From Nitrospirota bacterium (GTDB lineage Bacteria > Nitrospirota > Thermodesulfovibrionia > Thermodesulfovibrionales > UBA1546): a DNA stretch of 36,505 nt. A program made the translations under genes and the position numbers. The notes beneath the pieces are model-generated. The model had not been told where the DNA came from and made no database searches. It worked only from the letters and a program-made list of their open reading frames with translations. Positions within the stretch are counted from its first letter, which is position 1. The number at the start of each line of letters is the position of its first letter. Shown one piece after another: positions 15,037-24,575 of the stretch. The stretch spans positions 1 to 36,505 of the forward strand of contig JACQXE010000057.1 of the NCBI GenBank assembly GCA_016208915.1, read 5' to 3'.

Positions 15037-17934
15037 TCAACTACCCTCTACAATTCCTATTTCCTCCTCCGTCAATCCATATAACTCATAAACAAGTTTA
15101 TCTATCTGTTTATCCGTTGCCTCTATCTGGCGCTGAAAGGATGTTTTTTCTTGGTCGGTTTTGGCCGATGCCAATTGCTTGTTCAGCGAAAGTATTTGGT
15201 CAACGAGTTGAACTATTCGATTATCAACTTTCTTTGTAGGAAATGTGGCAAGTTGTTTTTTTGTATACCAAGGATAAAGGCTATCATAGATGGAATATTT
15301 AGTTCTTAAGTACCAAGCTCCAAGAGAAGACAACAGAACACCCAATAAAAATTTAAGATCATCAATATCTTTATTTTTAGGAATAAGGATGTAAAGAGAT
15401 TGATCTAAAGCCATTGGTTCCTCTATTAATGCTCCGTGAAGTTTCTGTCCAAGAATTTTTCTGAGTACTACTTTGGGTTGATAAAAAAAATCTGGTGTGC
15501 GTGGTTCGGCCAGCCATGGCCCATAAGACAAAAAAATTCCTGTTACTTGAAAGGTAAATCGATATATGTCTTTTCCTTTCAGCTCTCGCAAGTATGTGTG
15601 ATCTAAAAGAGCATTTGCATGATAAGATTGTAACTCCTTATCTTTTTTTGTCTGTGGTCCGGAACCAAATTTAGTTCGCCCGTATCCATCTGTGCGATAA
15701 GCATGAATTCCCCTATTGAGGTAGACATAATGCTCCAATTCTACAGAGTTTCTTTCCATTTTTATGCAAATAGAATCAGAAGCTTTTGATTTTCTAGGAT
15801 CAATAATCCCATTATTAATAGCCTGTGCTGGATCTATTTTATTAATAGTTTTGAAAGATGTTGGAGAAATAAAATAATTAATAAGAATATTTGATGGTTT
15901 ATCAGATATTCTTATGCTAAAAATCGTATTTTCTATTGCCGCTTTTTTAAAGACGAAATAATCGAAGATTGTAATAGTATCAATGTGATGATTTGTTAAA
16001 ACATAATTCCTAAGCTTCGAGAAATATTCAGAGTTTAGCCATGAATCTGGCACTATAAAGGAGACTCGCCCACCTTTGCGTCCTAAACACAATGCCTTTT
16101 CAATAAAATAGACATAAAAATCAGTCTGGTATTGGCTCAGTTTATAATTATTTGAAAAATACTGTTGATAGTTTTGTCCAGCGGAATATAGATACGGAGG
16201 ATTCCCAATCACAGCATCAAACCCGCCCGACCTCATAATCTCCGGGAACTCTTTCCCCCAATCAAAAACATTTATTCTGTACCGCTCTTCATCATCAAGC
16301 ATGGACTGCTGCTGATAGAAATCCGGGCCGATCAGAGAATTGCCGCATTTGATATTGTCTCCGAGGTCAGGCAAGGCACGTTCATGGTAGAACTTAAGCT
16401 GTCTTTCAAGTGACTGGTTATTTTCGCCTTCTAAGACCTTGAGTAATAGTGATAACTTTGTTACCTCGACAGCTTGTGAATCTATATCCACGCCATAGAT
16501 ATTGTTTAAAAGAATGCGTTTTTTCTCGGCTGTGGTCAGATGCCAGTCTCCGCCCTGCGCTTGATACAGTGCAGGATTCTTTCCTTTCGCCCATTTTTCT
16601 GGACTATCATTTATATACCAGTCCCTATGCCAGTCGAGCAGATATTGATACGCCCCTAACAAAAATGAGCCTGAACCGCAGGCGGGGTCGAGGATACGGA
16701 TTTTGGACGCCTCTTTGGGCGTAACTCCCCCCGTCCCCCTCTTTACTAAAGAGGGGGTGCCGAAGGCGGGGGCATTATCCAATATCCTCCCCACCGTGTT
16801 CTTCACAATGTAATCAACAATATATGCCGGCGTATAGTAAACGCCCCCTGCTTTTCTTACTTCAGGTTTTTCTTCGACTATTGCCCTGTGGCCTGATGTG
16901 AGGCGTATAACCTTGCCGAGAAACTGTTCATAAACCTGTCCGAGAATCTCAGTAGGAAGGACTGAAAACTCATAAGGGCTTTCAGGATAATAAAGCCGTT
17001 TCATAATGTCCTTGAGGTGTCTGTCGTCTATGAAAAGAGAAGGGGTCAACTCATCAGGAAGTTCATGACGATCCTTTTCTTTCTGAAAGTGAAAAAGCCC
17101 TGAATTGTATTTTTCATCAGCATACCTGAAATGCTCCAGCAGACGTCTGTAAACATTTGCCCCATTCATCAGGGTCATTAACTTGCCGTATTCTTCTACT
17201 CCTCTGTCCTCGCATATACGCAGGAATATAATCCTGTCTATGGTGCGCTGAACTGCAAAATTTAGTTCCCGCTGTGAAAGGTCAGGATTTCTCATGGCTA
17301 TATTGCGCGCAAGCATATCACGCCATGACTCGATCTCTTTAAGAAAGGTCGCATCAACCTCAGCCGTGCCTCTTTTGTGTTTGCCTGTTTCTGCATACTT
17401 GTCAAAAGAGCCTTTAAGAATTGATTCGCGAGAGAATATAGATGCTATATCGTTCCATCTCTGTGCATATTCTTTATCTATGAGATAGAAAATACGGGCC
17501 GTCGAAGCTTTATCTGTTTTTTCAGGTTTAATCCTGCAATCATAAACTGCAAATTCTTCAAAATCAGTGAGAATGCTGAGCGGAAGCTTTGCAGACCAAG
17601 CATAGCGGCGCAATTGAAATGAAGGACTAACATCGTCCTTTAAATTAACAGCAGGCTTTTTTGCCTCGACAAAAAATTTCCTGGTGCCGCCGATACGAAA
17701 GCAGTAGTCAGGAGCCTTTGTTGCGCTTCCTATCCTGATAGAATCTTCATGTATGACATCTTTGTAAGCCTCGGCATACCCCTGTTTGTTATTTACGTCC
17801 CAACCGAGCGCTTCAAAGAAAGGGTCTAAAAACTCACGCCTTAGCTGCGTCTCGTTATATTGCCCGGAGCGATAGGATTCCCTGTTTCGGTCAAACCGCT
17901 CAATTAATTCGAGTATTTCTTTCGAAACATTCAC
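15037..17934 (-). CDS. Type IIG restriction-modification enzyme (Eco57I-like fused nuclease-methyltransferase)
   Basis: A 965-residue single-chain enzyme combines cleavage, adenine methylation and target recognition. The N-terminus holds a PD-ExK nuclease (PD75-76, then E90-A-K92 in FFVEAKKP). The methyltransferase has AdoMet motif I DPACGSGSF (416-424) and catalytic motif IV NPPY (578-581). The C-terminal ~300 residues form a TaqI-type specificity domain ending in a helical tail (LVYELYGLTEEEIGIV). A 17-residue segment at 388-404 (TPSLVKRGTGGV) is encoded by a G/C-rich hairpin repeat and looks inserted just before motif I. No separate methylase or specificity gene is adjacent. Confidence 0.9.
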   Translation of the reverse strand: MNVSKEILELIERFDRNRESYRSGQYNETQLRREFLDPFFEALGWDVNNKQGYAEAYKDVIHEDSIRIGSATKAPDYCFRIGGTRKFFVEAKKPAVNLKDDVSPSFQLRRYAWSAKLPLSILTDFEEFAVYDCRIKPEKTDKASTARIFYLIDKEYAQRWNDIASIFSRESILKGSFDKYAETGKHKRGTAEVDATFLKEIESWRDMLARNIAMRNPDLSQRELNFAVQRTIDRIIFLRICEDRGVEEYGKLMTLMNGANVYRRLLEHFRYADEKYNSGLFHFQKEKDRHELPDELTPSLFIDDRHLKDIMKRLYYPESPYEFSVLPTEILGQVYEQFLGKVIRLTSGHRAIVEEKPEVRKAGGVYYTPAYIVDYIVKNTVGRILDNAPAFGTPSLVKRGTGGVTPKEASKIRILDPACGSGSFLLGAYQYLLDWHRDWYINDSPEKWAKGKNPALYQAQGGDWHLTTAEKKRILLNNIYGVDIDSQAVEVTKLSLLLKVLEGENNQSLERQLKFYHERALPDLGDNIKCGNSLIGPDFYQQQSMLDDEERYRINVFDWGKEFPEIMRSGGFDAVIGNPPYLYSAGQNYQQYFSNNYKLSQYQTDFYVYFIEKALCLGRKGGRVSFIVPDSWLNSEYFSKLRNYVLTNHHIDTITIFDYFVFKKAAIENTIFSIRISDKPSNILINYFISPTSFKTINKIDPAQAINNGIIDPRKSKASDSICIKMERNSVELEHYVYLNRGIHAYRTDGYGRTKFGSGPQTKKDKELQSYHANALLDHTYLRELKGKDIYRFTFQVTGIFLSYGPWLAEPRTPDFFYQPKVVLRKILGQKLHGALIEEPMALDQSLYILIPKNKDIDDLKFLLGVLLSSLGAWYLRTKYSIYDSLYPWYTKKQLATFPTKKVDNRIVQLVDQILSLNKQLASAKTDQEKTSFQRQIEATDKQIDKLVYELYGLTEEEIGIVEGS
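16723..16773. repeat. G/C-rich hairpin inserted in frame in the RM gene
   Basis: CCCCCTCTTT and AAAGAGGGGG (16735-16757) make a perfect 10-bp hairpin with a 3-nt loop. Flanking CCCCCG/CGGGGG blocks extend the symmetry. The 51-nt segment is translated in frame without a stop. It belongs to the same family as 12933-12953, 21351-21402 and 21781-21830. Confidence 0.85.
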
Positions 17935-17940
17935 CCCCCT

Positions 17941-19593
17941 TTATACCTCAAATATTATCGGCACTATCATAGGGCTTTTTTCCATGGTATTCCTGAGATA
18001 TTTTTTGAGTACGCTTCTGATCTTTGCCTTTATCAGAGACGGATCAGACATTATCTCCCTGTCCAATCCTTTCAACGTCTCTGAGACGAGATTGCCCACA
18101 TCCTGAATGACTGATGATGCTTCTTCAAAGACAAAGCCCCTCGAAATGATATCCGGGCCCGATACGATCTTGCCTGTCAGATTTTCGACTGCGATCAGCA
18201 CGAGCAGGATGCCGTCCTGACCCAGCCTCCTCCTGTCACGGAGAACCATATCCTTAACATCCCCAACGCCTTTTCCGTCGATGAACACCCTCCCTGAATT
18301 GACCCTGCCATTTTTCCGTGCGCCTTCCTCGGAAATCTCAAGCATATCTCCGTCATCGAGGATGAAGATATTCTCCTTTGGAATGCCGATCTTTTCAGCG
18401 AGGATTGAATGATACACAAGGTGCCGGTATTCTCCATGAACAGGTATAAAGTACTTCGGCCTCACTATATTCAACATAAGCTTCAGCTCTTCTTTGGATG
18501 CATGGCCTGACACATGCACCTCTGAGACCTTCTCATAGATGACATTCGCTCCCCTCCTGAAGAGATGGTTGATTATCCTTCCGATGGAATGTTCGTTGCC
18601 GGGAATCATCTTTGCTGAGAGTATCACAACATCTCCATCTTTAATCTTTATGTGTTTATGCTCGTCTGTGGCTATCCTCGAAAGCACGCTCATCGGCTCT
18701 CCCTGACTTCCTGTTGTTATTATCACAACCTCGCTGTCTTTGAGTTTGTTCAAGTCATCAAGTTTTAACCATGTCTCCCTCGGTATCTGAAGATAACCCA
18801 AGTCGAGTGCTATCTGCGCATTGGAAACAATGCTTTTACCGCAAAGAATTACCTTTTTGTCAAACTTTACAGCAACGTCAATCGCCTGCTGAATCCTGTG
18901 GATATTCGAAGCAAAGGTTGCAATAATAATCCTGCCCTTCGATGTTGAAAAGATATTCTCAAAGGCGCGCCTCACCTCTTTTTCTGAAAAGGTGAATCCG
19001 CCTTTCTCCGCATTCGTGCTGTCAGAGAGCATAAGCAATGTCCCGTTTTCACCATATTCAGAGAAACGATGAAAATCCATTAACTGCCCGTCAACAGGCG
19101 TTGGATCAAGCTTAAAATCCCCGGTATGCACAACCTTGCCGATAGGTGTATCGATCCCAAGCCCCACACCGTCAACAATGCTGTGGGTTACCCGCACGAA
19201 TTCAACAGAGAATACGCCGAGCTGTATTATGTCCCTCGGCTTAACAGATATCAGCTCTCTGTCCTCGAGGGAATGTTCCTTAAGTTTTTCCTTCACAAGC
19301 CCAAGCGTAAGCGGAGTGCCATAGACTGGGATGTCGATCTCCCTTAAGAGAAAAGGCAATGCGCCTGTGTGGTCTTCATGTCCATGGGTGAGCACAACTC
19401 CCCTTATCTTGTCTCTGTTTTCGAGGATATAGGATAAATCAGGTATGACAAAATCAACACCGAGCATGTCTTCTTGGGGAAACATCAGGCCGGCATCAAT
19501 GACAAGCATATCATTTTCATATCCAATGACAGTCATGTTGAGGCCGATCTCCTCAACCCCGCCGAGGGGCACAACGGTAAGAACCTTATTCAT
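17941..19593 (-). CDS. rnj: Ribonuclease J (beta-CASP metallo-hydrolase)
   Basis: RNase J acts as a 5'-3' exonuclease and endonuclease in mRNA turnover and rRNA maturation. The 550 residues contain the metallo-beta-lactamase motif H70-x-H72-x-D74-H75 (THGHEDH), VVHTGDFK, LMLSDSTNAEKGG, the beta-CASP motifs around HVSGHASKEELKLML, and PVHGEYRHL. The length is typical and nothing is missing. It starts 53 nt after rtcB and is followed after 6 nt by the RM gene. It lies in a block of RNA-processing genes. Confidence 0.95.
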   Translation of the reverse strand: MNKVLTVVPLGGVEEIGLNMTVIGYENDMLVIDAGLMFPQEDMLGVDFVIPDLSYILENRDKIRGVVLTHGHEDHTGALPFLLREIDIPVYGTPLTLGLVKEKLKEHSLEDRELISVKPRDIIQLGVFSVEFVRVTHSIVDGVGLGIDTPIGKVVHTGDFKLDPTPVDGQLMDFHRFSEYGENGTLLMLSDSTNAEKGGFTFSEKEVRRAFENIFSTSKGRIIIATFASNIHRIQQAIDVAVKFDKKVILCGKSIVSNAQIALDLGYLQIPRETWLKLDDLNKLKDSEVVIITTGSQGEPMSVLSRIATDEHKHIKIKDGDVVILSAKMIPGNEHSIGRIINHLFRRGANVIYEKVSEVHVSGHASKEELKLMLNIVRPKYFIPVHGEYRHLVYHSILAEKIGIPKENIFILDDGDMLEISEEGARKNGRVNSGRVFIDGKGVGDVKDMVLRDRRRLGQDGILLVLIAVENLTGKIVSGPDIISRGFVFEEASSVIQDVGNLVSETLKGLDREIMSDPSLIKAKIRSVLKKYLRNTMEKSPMIVPIIFEV

Positions 19594-19646
19594 TACAGAA
19601 GATTATATCAGAATATATCTACAAATATGCTATTGATACAGATTGC

Positions 19647-21092
19647 CTATCCTTTGATCACTCCCATAGGTCTCAATCTTGCAACCTTTTTAGATATCCC
19701 TGCCCTCTGCACAACATCCACTACATTCGAGATATCTTTATACGCCTCTGACATTTCTTCTGCGAGGGTTTCCCTTCCGGCAGAACGGACTATAATCCCC
19801 TTATCCTCCATCTCGCGCCAGATAGCCCTCCCTTTTGCCCTCTTTATTGCCTGATGCCTTGACATAATTCTCCCGGCTCCATGGCATGTCGAGCCGAAGG
19901 TCTCTCTCATCGCCTTTTCAGTGCCTGCGAGCACGAATGATGCCCTGCCCATGTCTCCCGGGATTAACACAGGCTGGCCTGTCTTTTTATAAGCATCAGG
20001 CAGCTCTGGATGTCCCGGAGGAAATGCCCTTGTTGCTCCCTTTCTGTGAACAATCAGCTTCGTTTTTTTATCATTAACAATATGATCTTCTATCTTTGCT
20101 ATATTGTGCGCAACATCGTATATAAGACTCATTCTAAGATCTCTCGGAGTCATCTGAAAAAACCTCAGGAATGCCTCCCGCGTCCAGTGCATTATACACT
20201 GCCTGTTAGCCCATGCATAATTTGCAGCAGCCCTCATTGCAAAAAGATAATCCTGAGCCTCCCGGCTTTTGTACGGTGCGCAGGCGAGCTCCTTGTCAGG
20301 GAGTTCGATCTTATATTTGCTGGCAGCCCTCTCCATTACCTCGATAAAATCAGTGCATACCTGATGACCGAATCCGCGTGAGCCTGTATGTATCATAACA
20401 GTGACCTGACCGATAGAAAAACCCAAGATATCAGCTATCTCATCATCGTATATCTCATCCACATACTGAATCTCGAGAAAGTGATTACCAGAGCCGAGGG
20501 TTCCCTGCTGCGACCTTCCCCTCTCATATGCCTTTTTGCTTATGATATCAGGATCAGCGCCCTCGATGCATCCGCCTGATTCTATCCTTTCAAGGTCTGA
20601 GGCATCTCCGTAGCCCTGCTCAACTGCCCATCTGGCGCCCTTGACCAATAGCCCTCTTTCATCAGCAGGGCCGAGCCTCAGCTTACCCTTTGAACCAACA
20701 CCTGAAGGTATCTCATTGTATAAGACTGAAACCAGCTCCTTTATTCTCGGGACTACATCCTCTTTTCTCAGATTACTTTTGAGAAGACGAACCCCGCAAT
20801 TAATATCGTATCCAACACCTCCAGGCGATACAACCCCGTTCTCAAGGTCAAAGGCTGCAACACCTCCTATTGGAAATCCATAACCCGTATGAATATCAGG
20901 CATTGCCATCGAGGAACCGACTATCCCTGGAAGCATTGCTACATTCGCAACCTGGTCAATGGCCTGGCTCTCGAGTTCTTTCTCAAGCACCTCATCAACA
21001 TAAATAATACCTTGAACTTTCATCCCTGATTTATAATCACTGGGCACCTTTATCTTTGTATCATCAATTCTGTGAATTTTTTCAGGCAGCAT
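19647..21092 (-). CDS. rtcB: RNA-splicing ligase RtcB
   Basis: RtcB joins 2',3'-cyclic phosphate (3'-phosphate) to 5'-OH RNA ends with GTP and Mn2+, healing or splicing RNA. At 481 residues it has metal ligands D96 and C99 (GYDINCGVR), His in GSGNHFLE, HTGSRGFGHQV and YDVAHNIAKIE, and the guanylylated His at position 404 (STCHGAGR), the same number as in the archaeal enzyme. The SGNHFLEIQ, HRKGATRA and PGDMGRASFVLAG segments are also as expected. Archease, its activator, lies just upstream on the same strand. Confidence 0.97.
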   Translation of the reverse strand: MLPEKIHRIDDTKIKVPSDYKSGMKVQGIIYVDEVLEKELESQAIDQVANVAMLPGIVGSSMAMPDIHTGYGFPIGGVAAFDLENGVVSPGGVGYDINCGVRLLKSNLRKEDVVPRIKELVSVLYNEIPSGVGSKGKLRLGPADERGLLVKGARWAVEQGYGDASDLERIESGGCIEGADPDIISKKAYERGRSQQGTLGSGNHFLEIQYVDEIYDDEIADILGFSIGQVTVMIHTGSRGFGHQVCTDFIEVMERAASKYKIELPDKELACAPYKSREAQDYLFAMRAAANYAWANRQCIMHWTREAFLRFFQMTPRDLRMSLIYDVAHNIAKIEDHIVNDKKTKLIVHRKGATRAFPPGHPELPDAYKKTGQPVLIPGDMGRASFVLAGTEKAMRETFGSTCHGAGRIMSRHQAIKRAKGRAIWREMEDKGIIVRSAGRETLAEEMSEAYKDISNVVDVVQRAGISKKVARLRPMGVIKG

Positions 21093-21103
21093 TTTCCCCC
21101 CTT

Positions 21104-21183
21104 ACGTCATTGCGAGCGCAGCGAAACAATCTATCTTTTTCATTTCAGATTGCTTCGTCAGTCTCACGATTTCCTCGCAATGA
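21104..21183. repeat. TCATTGCGAG-type palindromic repeat between archease and rtcB
   Basis: CGTCATTGCGAGCGCAGCGA and AACAATCT are answered by AGATTGCTTCG and CCTCGCAATGA, making an imperfect palindrome of about 80 bp. Repeats with these arms are widespread in bacterial genomes. It fills most of the 109-bp gap in this operon. Confidence 0.8.
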
Positions 21184-21201
21184 TATTAAAAACAATTGTT
21201 G

Positions 21202-21663
21202 TCAGATATCAAATATAACATCTGCTTCCCATGCGTCATCTTTCTTTTCTATCTTCAGTCTATGATATGTTGCGGCCTTAATCAATAACTTTCTTTCATG
21301 CCTTTCAGGATCAAACTCCTCTCCTTTTAAAAAAGCTTTAAGCGTATATGCCCCCCCACCCATCCCTCCCCCTCGAGGGGGGAGGGTAAGGGAAGGGGTG
21401 ATTTCAGTTATCACAATCCTCCTCCCAATAAATCCATAAGCATCAAACTGGAATATCAATTCATTTAAATAACTAACTAACAATCCTTCTATGGAATAAC
21501 TCTCAACACTTATCTCTATAGACTGCTTTTCGTTAACATCTTTAAGGTCTGTGCTAAGGCTGTACATGCCAAGGGCTGCATTTAGAAAAACCTGCTCAAT
21601 GCTGTTGCCGTAGGCCTTAATGCCGATATCGCCTGATATGTCTATGATTTCGAAAGTTTTCAC
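21202..21663 (-). CDS. Archease, RtcB activator
   Basis: Archease promotes multiple turnover of RtcB by assisting guanylylation. The 153-residue protein keeps the metal-binding acidic residue of the N-terminal strand (SGDIGIKAYG, D12), the internal NELIFQFDAYGF and EEFDPERHERK segments, and the C-terminal D152 (VIFDI). Residues about 89-104 (TPSLTLPPRGGGMGGG) have no counterpart in ordinary archease. They are encoded by a G/C-rich hairpin repeat, so the loop has grown by an in-frame insertion. It precedes rtcB in the same operon. Confidence 0.88.
   Translation of the reverse strand: MKTFEIIDISGDIGIKAYGNSIEQVFLNAALGMYSLSTDLKDVNEKQSIEISVESYSIEGLLVSYLNELIFQFDAYGFIGRRIVITEITPSLTLPPRGGGMGGGAYTLKAFLKGEEFDPERHERKLLIKAATYHRLKIEKKDDAWEADVIFDI
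21351..21402. repeat. G/C-rich hairpin inserted in frame in archease
   Basis: CCCTCCCCC and GGGGGGAGGG surround TCGA at 21364-21386, with further CACCC/GGGTG-type symmetry outside. The segment is translated as a Gly/Pro-rich loop. It is the same class as the insert in the RM gene. Confidence 0.85.
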
Positions 21664-21729
21664 GCAAATGCAAAAAAGCTCAACTATTAAGAATCAAAAT
21701 GAAAAACCTGAAACTATGATTGGATATCA

Positions 21730-21901
21730 AAGATAGGGCATGGTATTTGAGCGGTTTTTTTTGCCGATATCCAGCCACCCCTCTTAGTCCCCCCTTGGCA
21801 AGGGGGGATTTGAGGAGGGTGAGGCAAAAACCTCGGAGGGCGGAACGACCGACCTGCCTGCCGGCAGGCAGGGAATGAGCGAGAATGTCATGCCCTATCT
21901 T
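21730..21901. repeat. 172-bp nested palindromic element between rsmA and archease
   Basis: The outer arms AAGATAGGGCATG (21730-21742) and CATGCCCTATCTT (21889-21901) are perfect inverted repeats, extending to 16 of 18 matched bases. Inside are a GGTTTTTTTTGCC/GGCAAAAACC pair, the hairpin CCCCCCTT/AAGGGGGG (21789-21807), and a perfect 20-bp palindrome of CCTGCCTGCC and its complement at 21853-21872. A 116-codon ORF crosses it but is only translated repeat. It looks like a mosaic of several repeat families in one MITE-like shell. Confidence 0.8.
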
Positions 21902-21938
21902 ATTAAAGAATTCAAAGCTTTTGAACAATGTAATACCT

Positions 21939-22718
21939 CTATATCTGCGAATTATAAAACACATCAGACAGTCTTGCAAATTCCTCAATGCTGAGAGTCC
22001 CCGGCCTCCTCTGAGGATCAATACCAGCAAGGGAAATCTTGTGCTTTACATCCTGAGACATTGACTTAAGCGCATTCGACAGGGTCTTCCTCCTCTGCGC
22101 AAATGCCGTCCTTACTATCATTGAGAAAAACTTCTCATCCATCACCTTAACCGACGGCGATCCGAGCACCTCAATATACAAAACAGCAGAGTCAACCCGT
22201 GGCACAGGCCTGAATGCACCCCGCGGGATTATAAACTCAAGCCTCGGAATTGCATAATACTGAACCATTATTGACAGCACACCATAGTCTCTGGTATCAG
22301 GTTTTGCAACGATCCTTTCAGCAACCTCTTTCTGAACAGTAAGTGTCATAGATGTCAGATTTTTCCTGCTCTCTATAAGCCTGAAGATTATCGGCGTTGT
22401 TATATAGTAAGGTATATTGGCAACAACCTTGAACTCAGGAAGTTCCTCATAATTATATGTAAGCGCATTGCCGCATACAAGTTCAATATTTTTATATGCC
22501 TCAAGATCAACACTGAGTTTCTGATAAAGTTCCCTGTCAACCTCTATGCCTATAACTCTTTTTGCCTTCTCAGCAAGAATCCTTGTAAGCCTGCCATGAC
22601 CCGGCCCTATCTCAACGACTGTATCTTCTGATGACAGATTCGCCACATTCGCAATACGCATTAGTATTGATGGGTCGTAGAGAAAATTTTGTCCAAGATG
22701 TTTTTTGGGTTTGGGCAT
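21939..22718 (-). CDS. rsmA: 16S rRNA dimethyladenosine transferase RsmA (KsgA)
   Basis: RsmA dimethylates two adjacent adenines (A1518, A1519 in E. coli numbering) in helix 45 of 16S rRNA during small-subunit assembly. Its 259 residues begin with the family hallmark KKHLGQNFL. They contain the AdoMet motif VVEIGPGHGRLT, the catalytic NIPYYITTPII, and the C-terminal RPVPRVDSAVL. Length and motifs are complete. It lies 16 nt after the TonB-family gene on the same strand. Loss of this enzyme gives kasugamycin resistance in E. coli. Confidence 0.96.
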   Translation of the reverse strand: MPKPKKHLGQNFLYDPSILMRIANVANLSSEDTVVEIGPGHGRLTRILAEKAKRVIGIEVDRELYQKLSVDLEAYKNIELVCGNALTYNYEELPEFKVVANIPYYITTPIIFRLIESRKNLTSMTLTVQKEVAERIVAKPDTRDYGVLSIMVQYYAIPRLEFIIPRGAFRPVPRVDSAVLYIEVLGSPSVKVMDEKFFSMIVRTAFAQRRKTLSNALKSMSQDVKHKISLAGIDPQRRPGTLSIEEFARLSDVFYNSQI

Positions 22719-22734
22719 TAAACCTTTCCTGACA

Positions 22735-23571
<837 letters not shown>

Positions 23572-23665
23572 GTTAAAATTCTTTTGAAGAAGTTAATAAA
23601 TGAAATCAGATTCCCCGTGCCTTGAGACTTTTCAAGCCAGAGCCTCATAGTCACATCCTGTGTCT

Positions 23666-24448
23666 TTAATACAAGAAACATATCAATTTATAAGGGTCTT
23701 TATTATCAAAATAATATGGGGTAAAATTGTGACAAAAGTTGAGTAAATTATGAAAAGCCATTTGAGGGTAAAAAATAAAGAAAAGAACGAAGACTATACC
23801 AGCCAAGTACCATCCTACAGTAACTTTGTTGAATCCCCAGTAAAAAAAAGTCGTTAAAGCAGTAAAAATGTATCCTACTGATGTTATAAATACAAATCTT
23901 AGTTGCAGCTTCACAATAAGTTGAAATTTAGAATGTGAATAGTTGAAAATAGAAAAAACTATCTGATTTTTTGCGTATCGTGCCATGAAGTGGGCTATTA
24001 AATAAACAGTGCTTGCAGCAATACCCATAACAAAAGATAAAATCAAAAAAGCAATATAGAATTGATATGACAATTCGGGGAGAGGATTCCCGATAAGAAA
24101 ATAAGGCGTAAAAAAAAGACATATAGCTACAACCAAAAAAATGGTATAGCTTAAAGCTCCTTTATGGATATTATTGATTTCTTCCTGATAATTAAATGAA
24201 TTGTTCGGCTTCATCAACTCTGAAAATATATTCTCTTTTCTATTGAGAGTACTATAACTATATAGTATAGCCCATGCAATATACCCAGTAGTAATCCATT
24301 GGAATAAAGCCCCTAATGCTTTTTTTATAGTCAAAAATTCTTCGGTACCTATAAATAGGATTGAAGCTGGCATTACAAAGAAAAGTATTCCGAGAATGCA
24401 AGGATAATTTTTCTGTACTACACTGTTAAATTTACCGCTTTTGTTCAT
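23666..24448 (-). CDS. Polytopic membrane protein of unknown function
   Basis: I do not recognise this 260-residue protein. It has about six hydrophobic segments (near residues 17-35, 43-63, 97-117, 128-152, 182-205 and 212-232) and no obvious catalytic motif. The DNA is clearly more AT-rich than the flanking housekeeping genes. The ATG overlaps by 4 bp (ATGA) the original reading frame of the upstream oxidoreductase. That frame is now interrupted by an early stop, so the two genes were formerly coupled. The pair probably entered by transfer. Confidence 0.7.
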   Translation of the reverse strand: MNKSGKFNSVVQKNYPCILGILFFVMPASILFIGTEEFLTIKKALGALFQWITTGYIAWAILYSYSTLNRKENIFSELMKPNNSFNYQEEINNIHKGALSYTIFLVVAICLFFTPYFLIGNPLPELSYQFYIAFLILSFVMGIAASTVYLIAHFMARYAKNQIVFSIFNYSHSKFQLIVKLQLRFVFITSVGYIFTALTTFFYWGFNKVTVGWYLAGIVFVLFFIFYPQMAFHNLLNFCHNFTPYYFDNKDPYKLICFLY

Positions 24449-24539
24449 GTCTTTGAACTTACTACTTTATAGTTTGCAAGAAATGTTCCAAAAGGATAAA
24501 TGAGCTTTCTTGATAATGACGGATTATAAAATTTCAGCC

Positions 24540-24575
24540 ATAACCCTCTCGGGTCTTATAACCCTCTCGGGTCTT
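24540..24575. repeat. Perfect 18-bp tandem duplication at the oxidoreductase 3' end
   Basis: Two identical copies of ATAACCCTCTCGGGTCTT lie head to tail (24540-24557 and 24558-24575). The junction creates the TAA stop of the oxidoreductase on the minus strand. With one copy removed, the reading frame continues through TTA TGG to a TGA inside the ATGA overlap with the next gene. Confidence 0.97.

Noticed and set aside
21680-22030. 116-codon minus-strand ORF between archease and rsmA
   Set aside because: It overlaps rsmA in another frame, and its sequence (SLPAGRQVGR, SPLAKGGLRG) is the standard translation of dispersed repeats.
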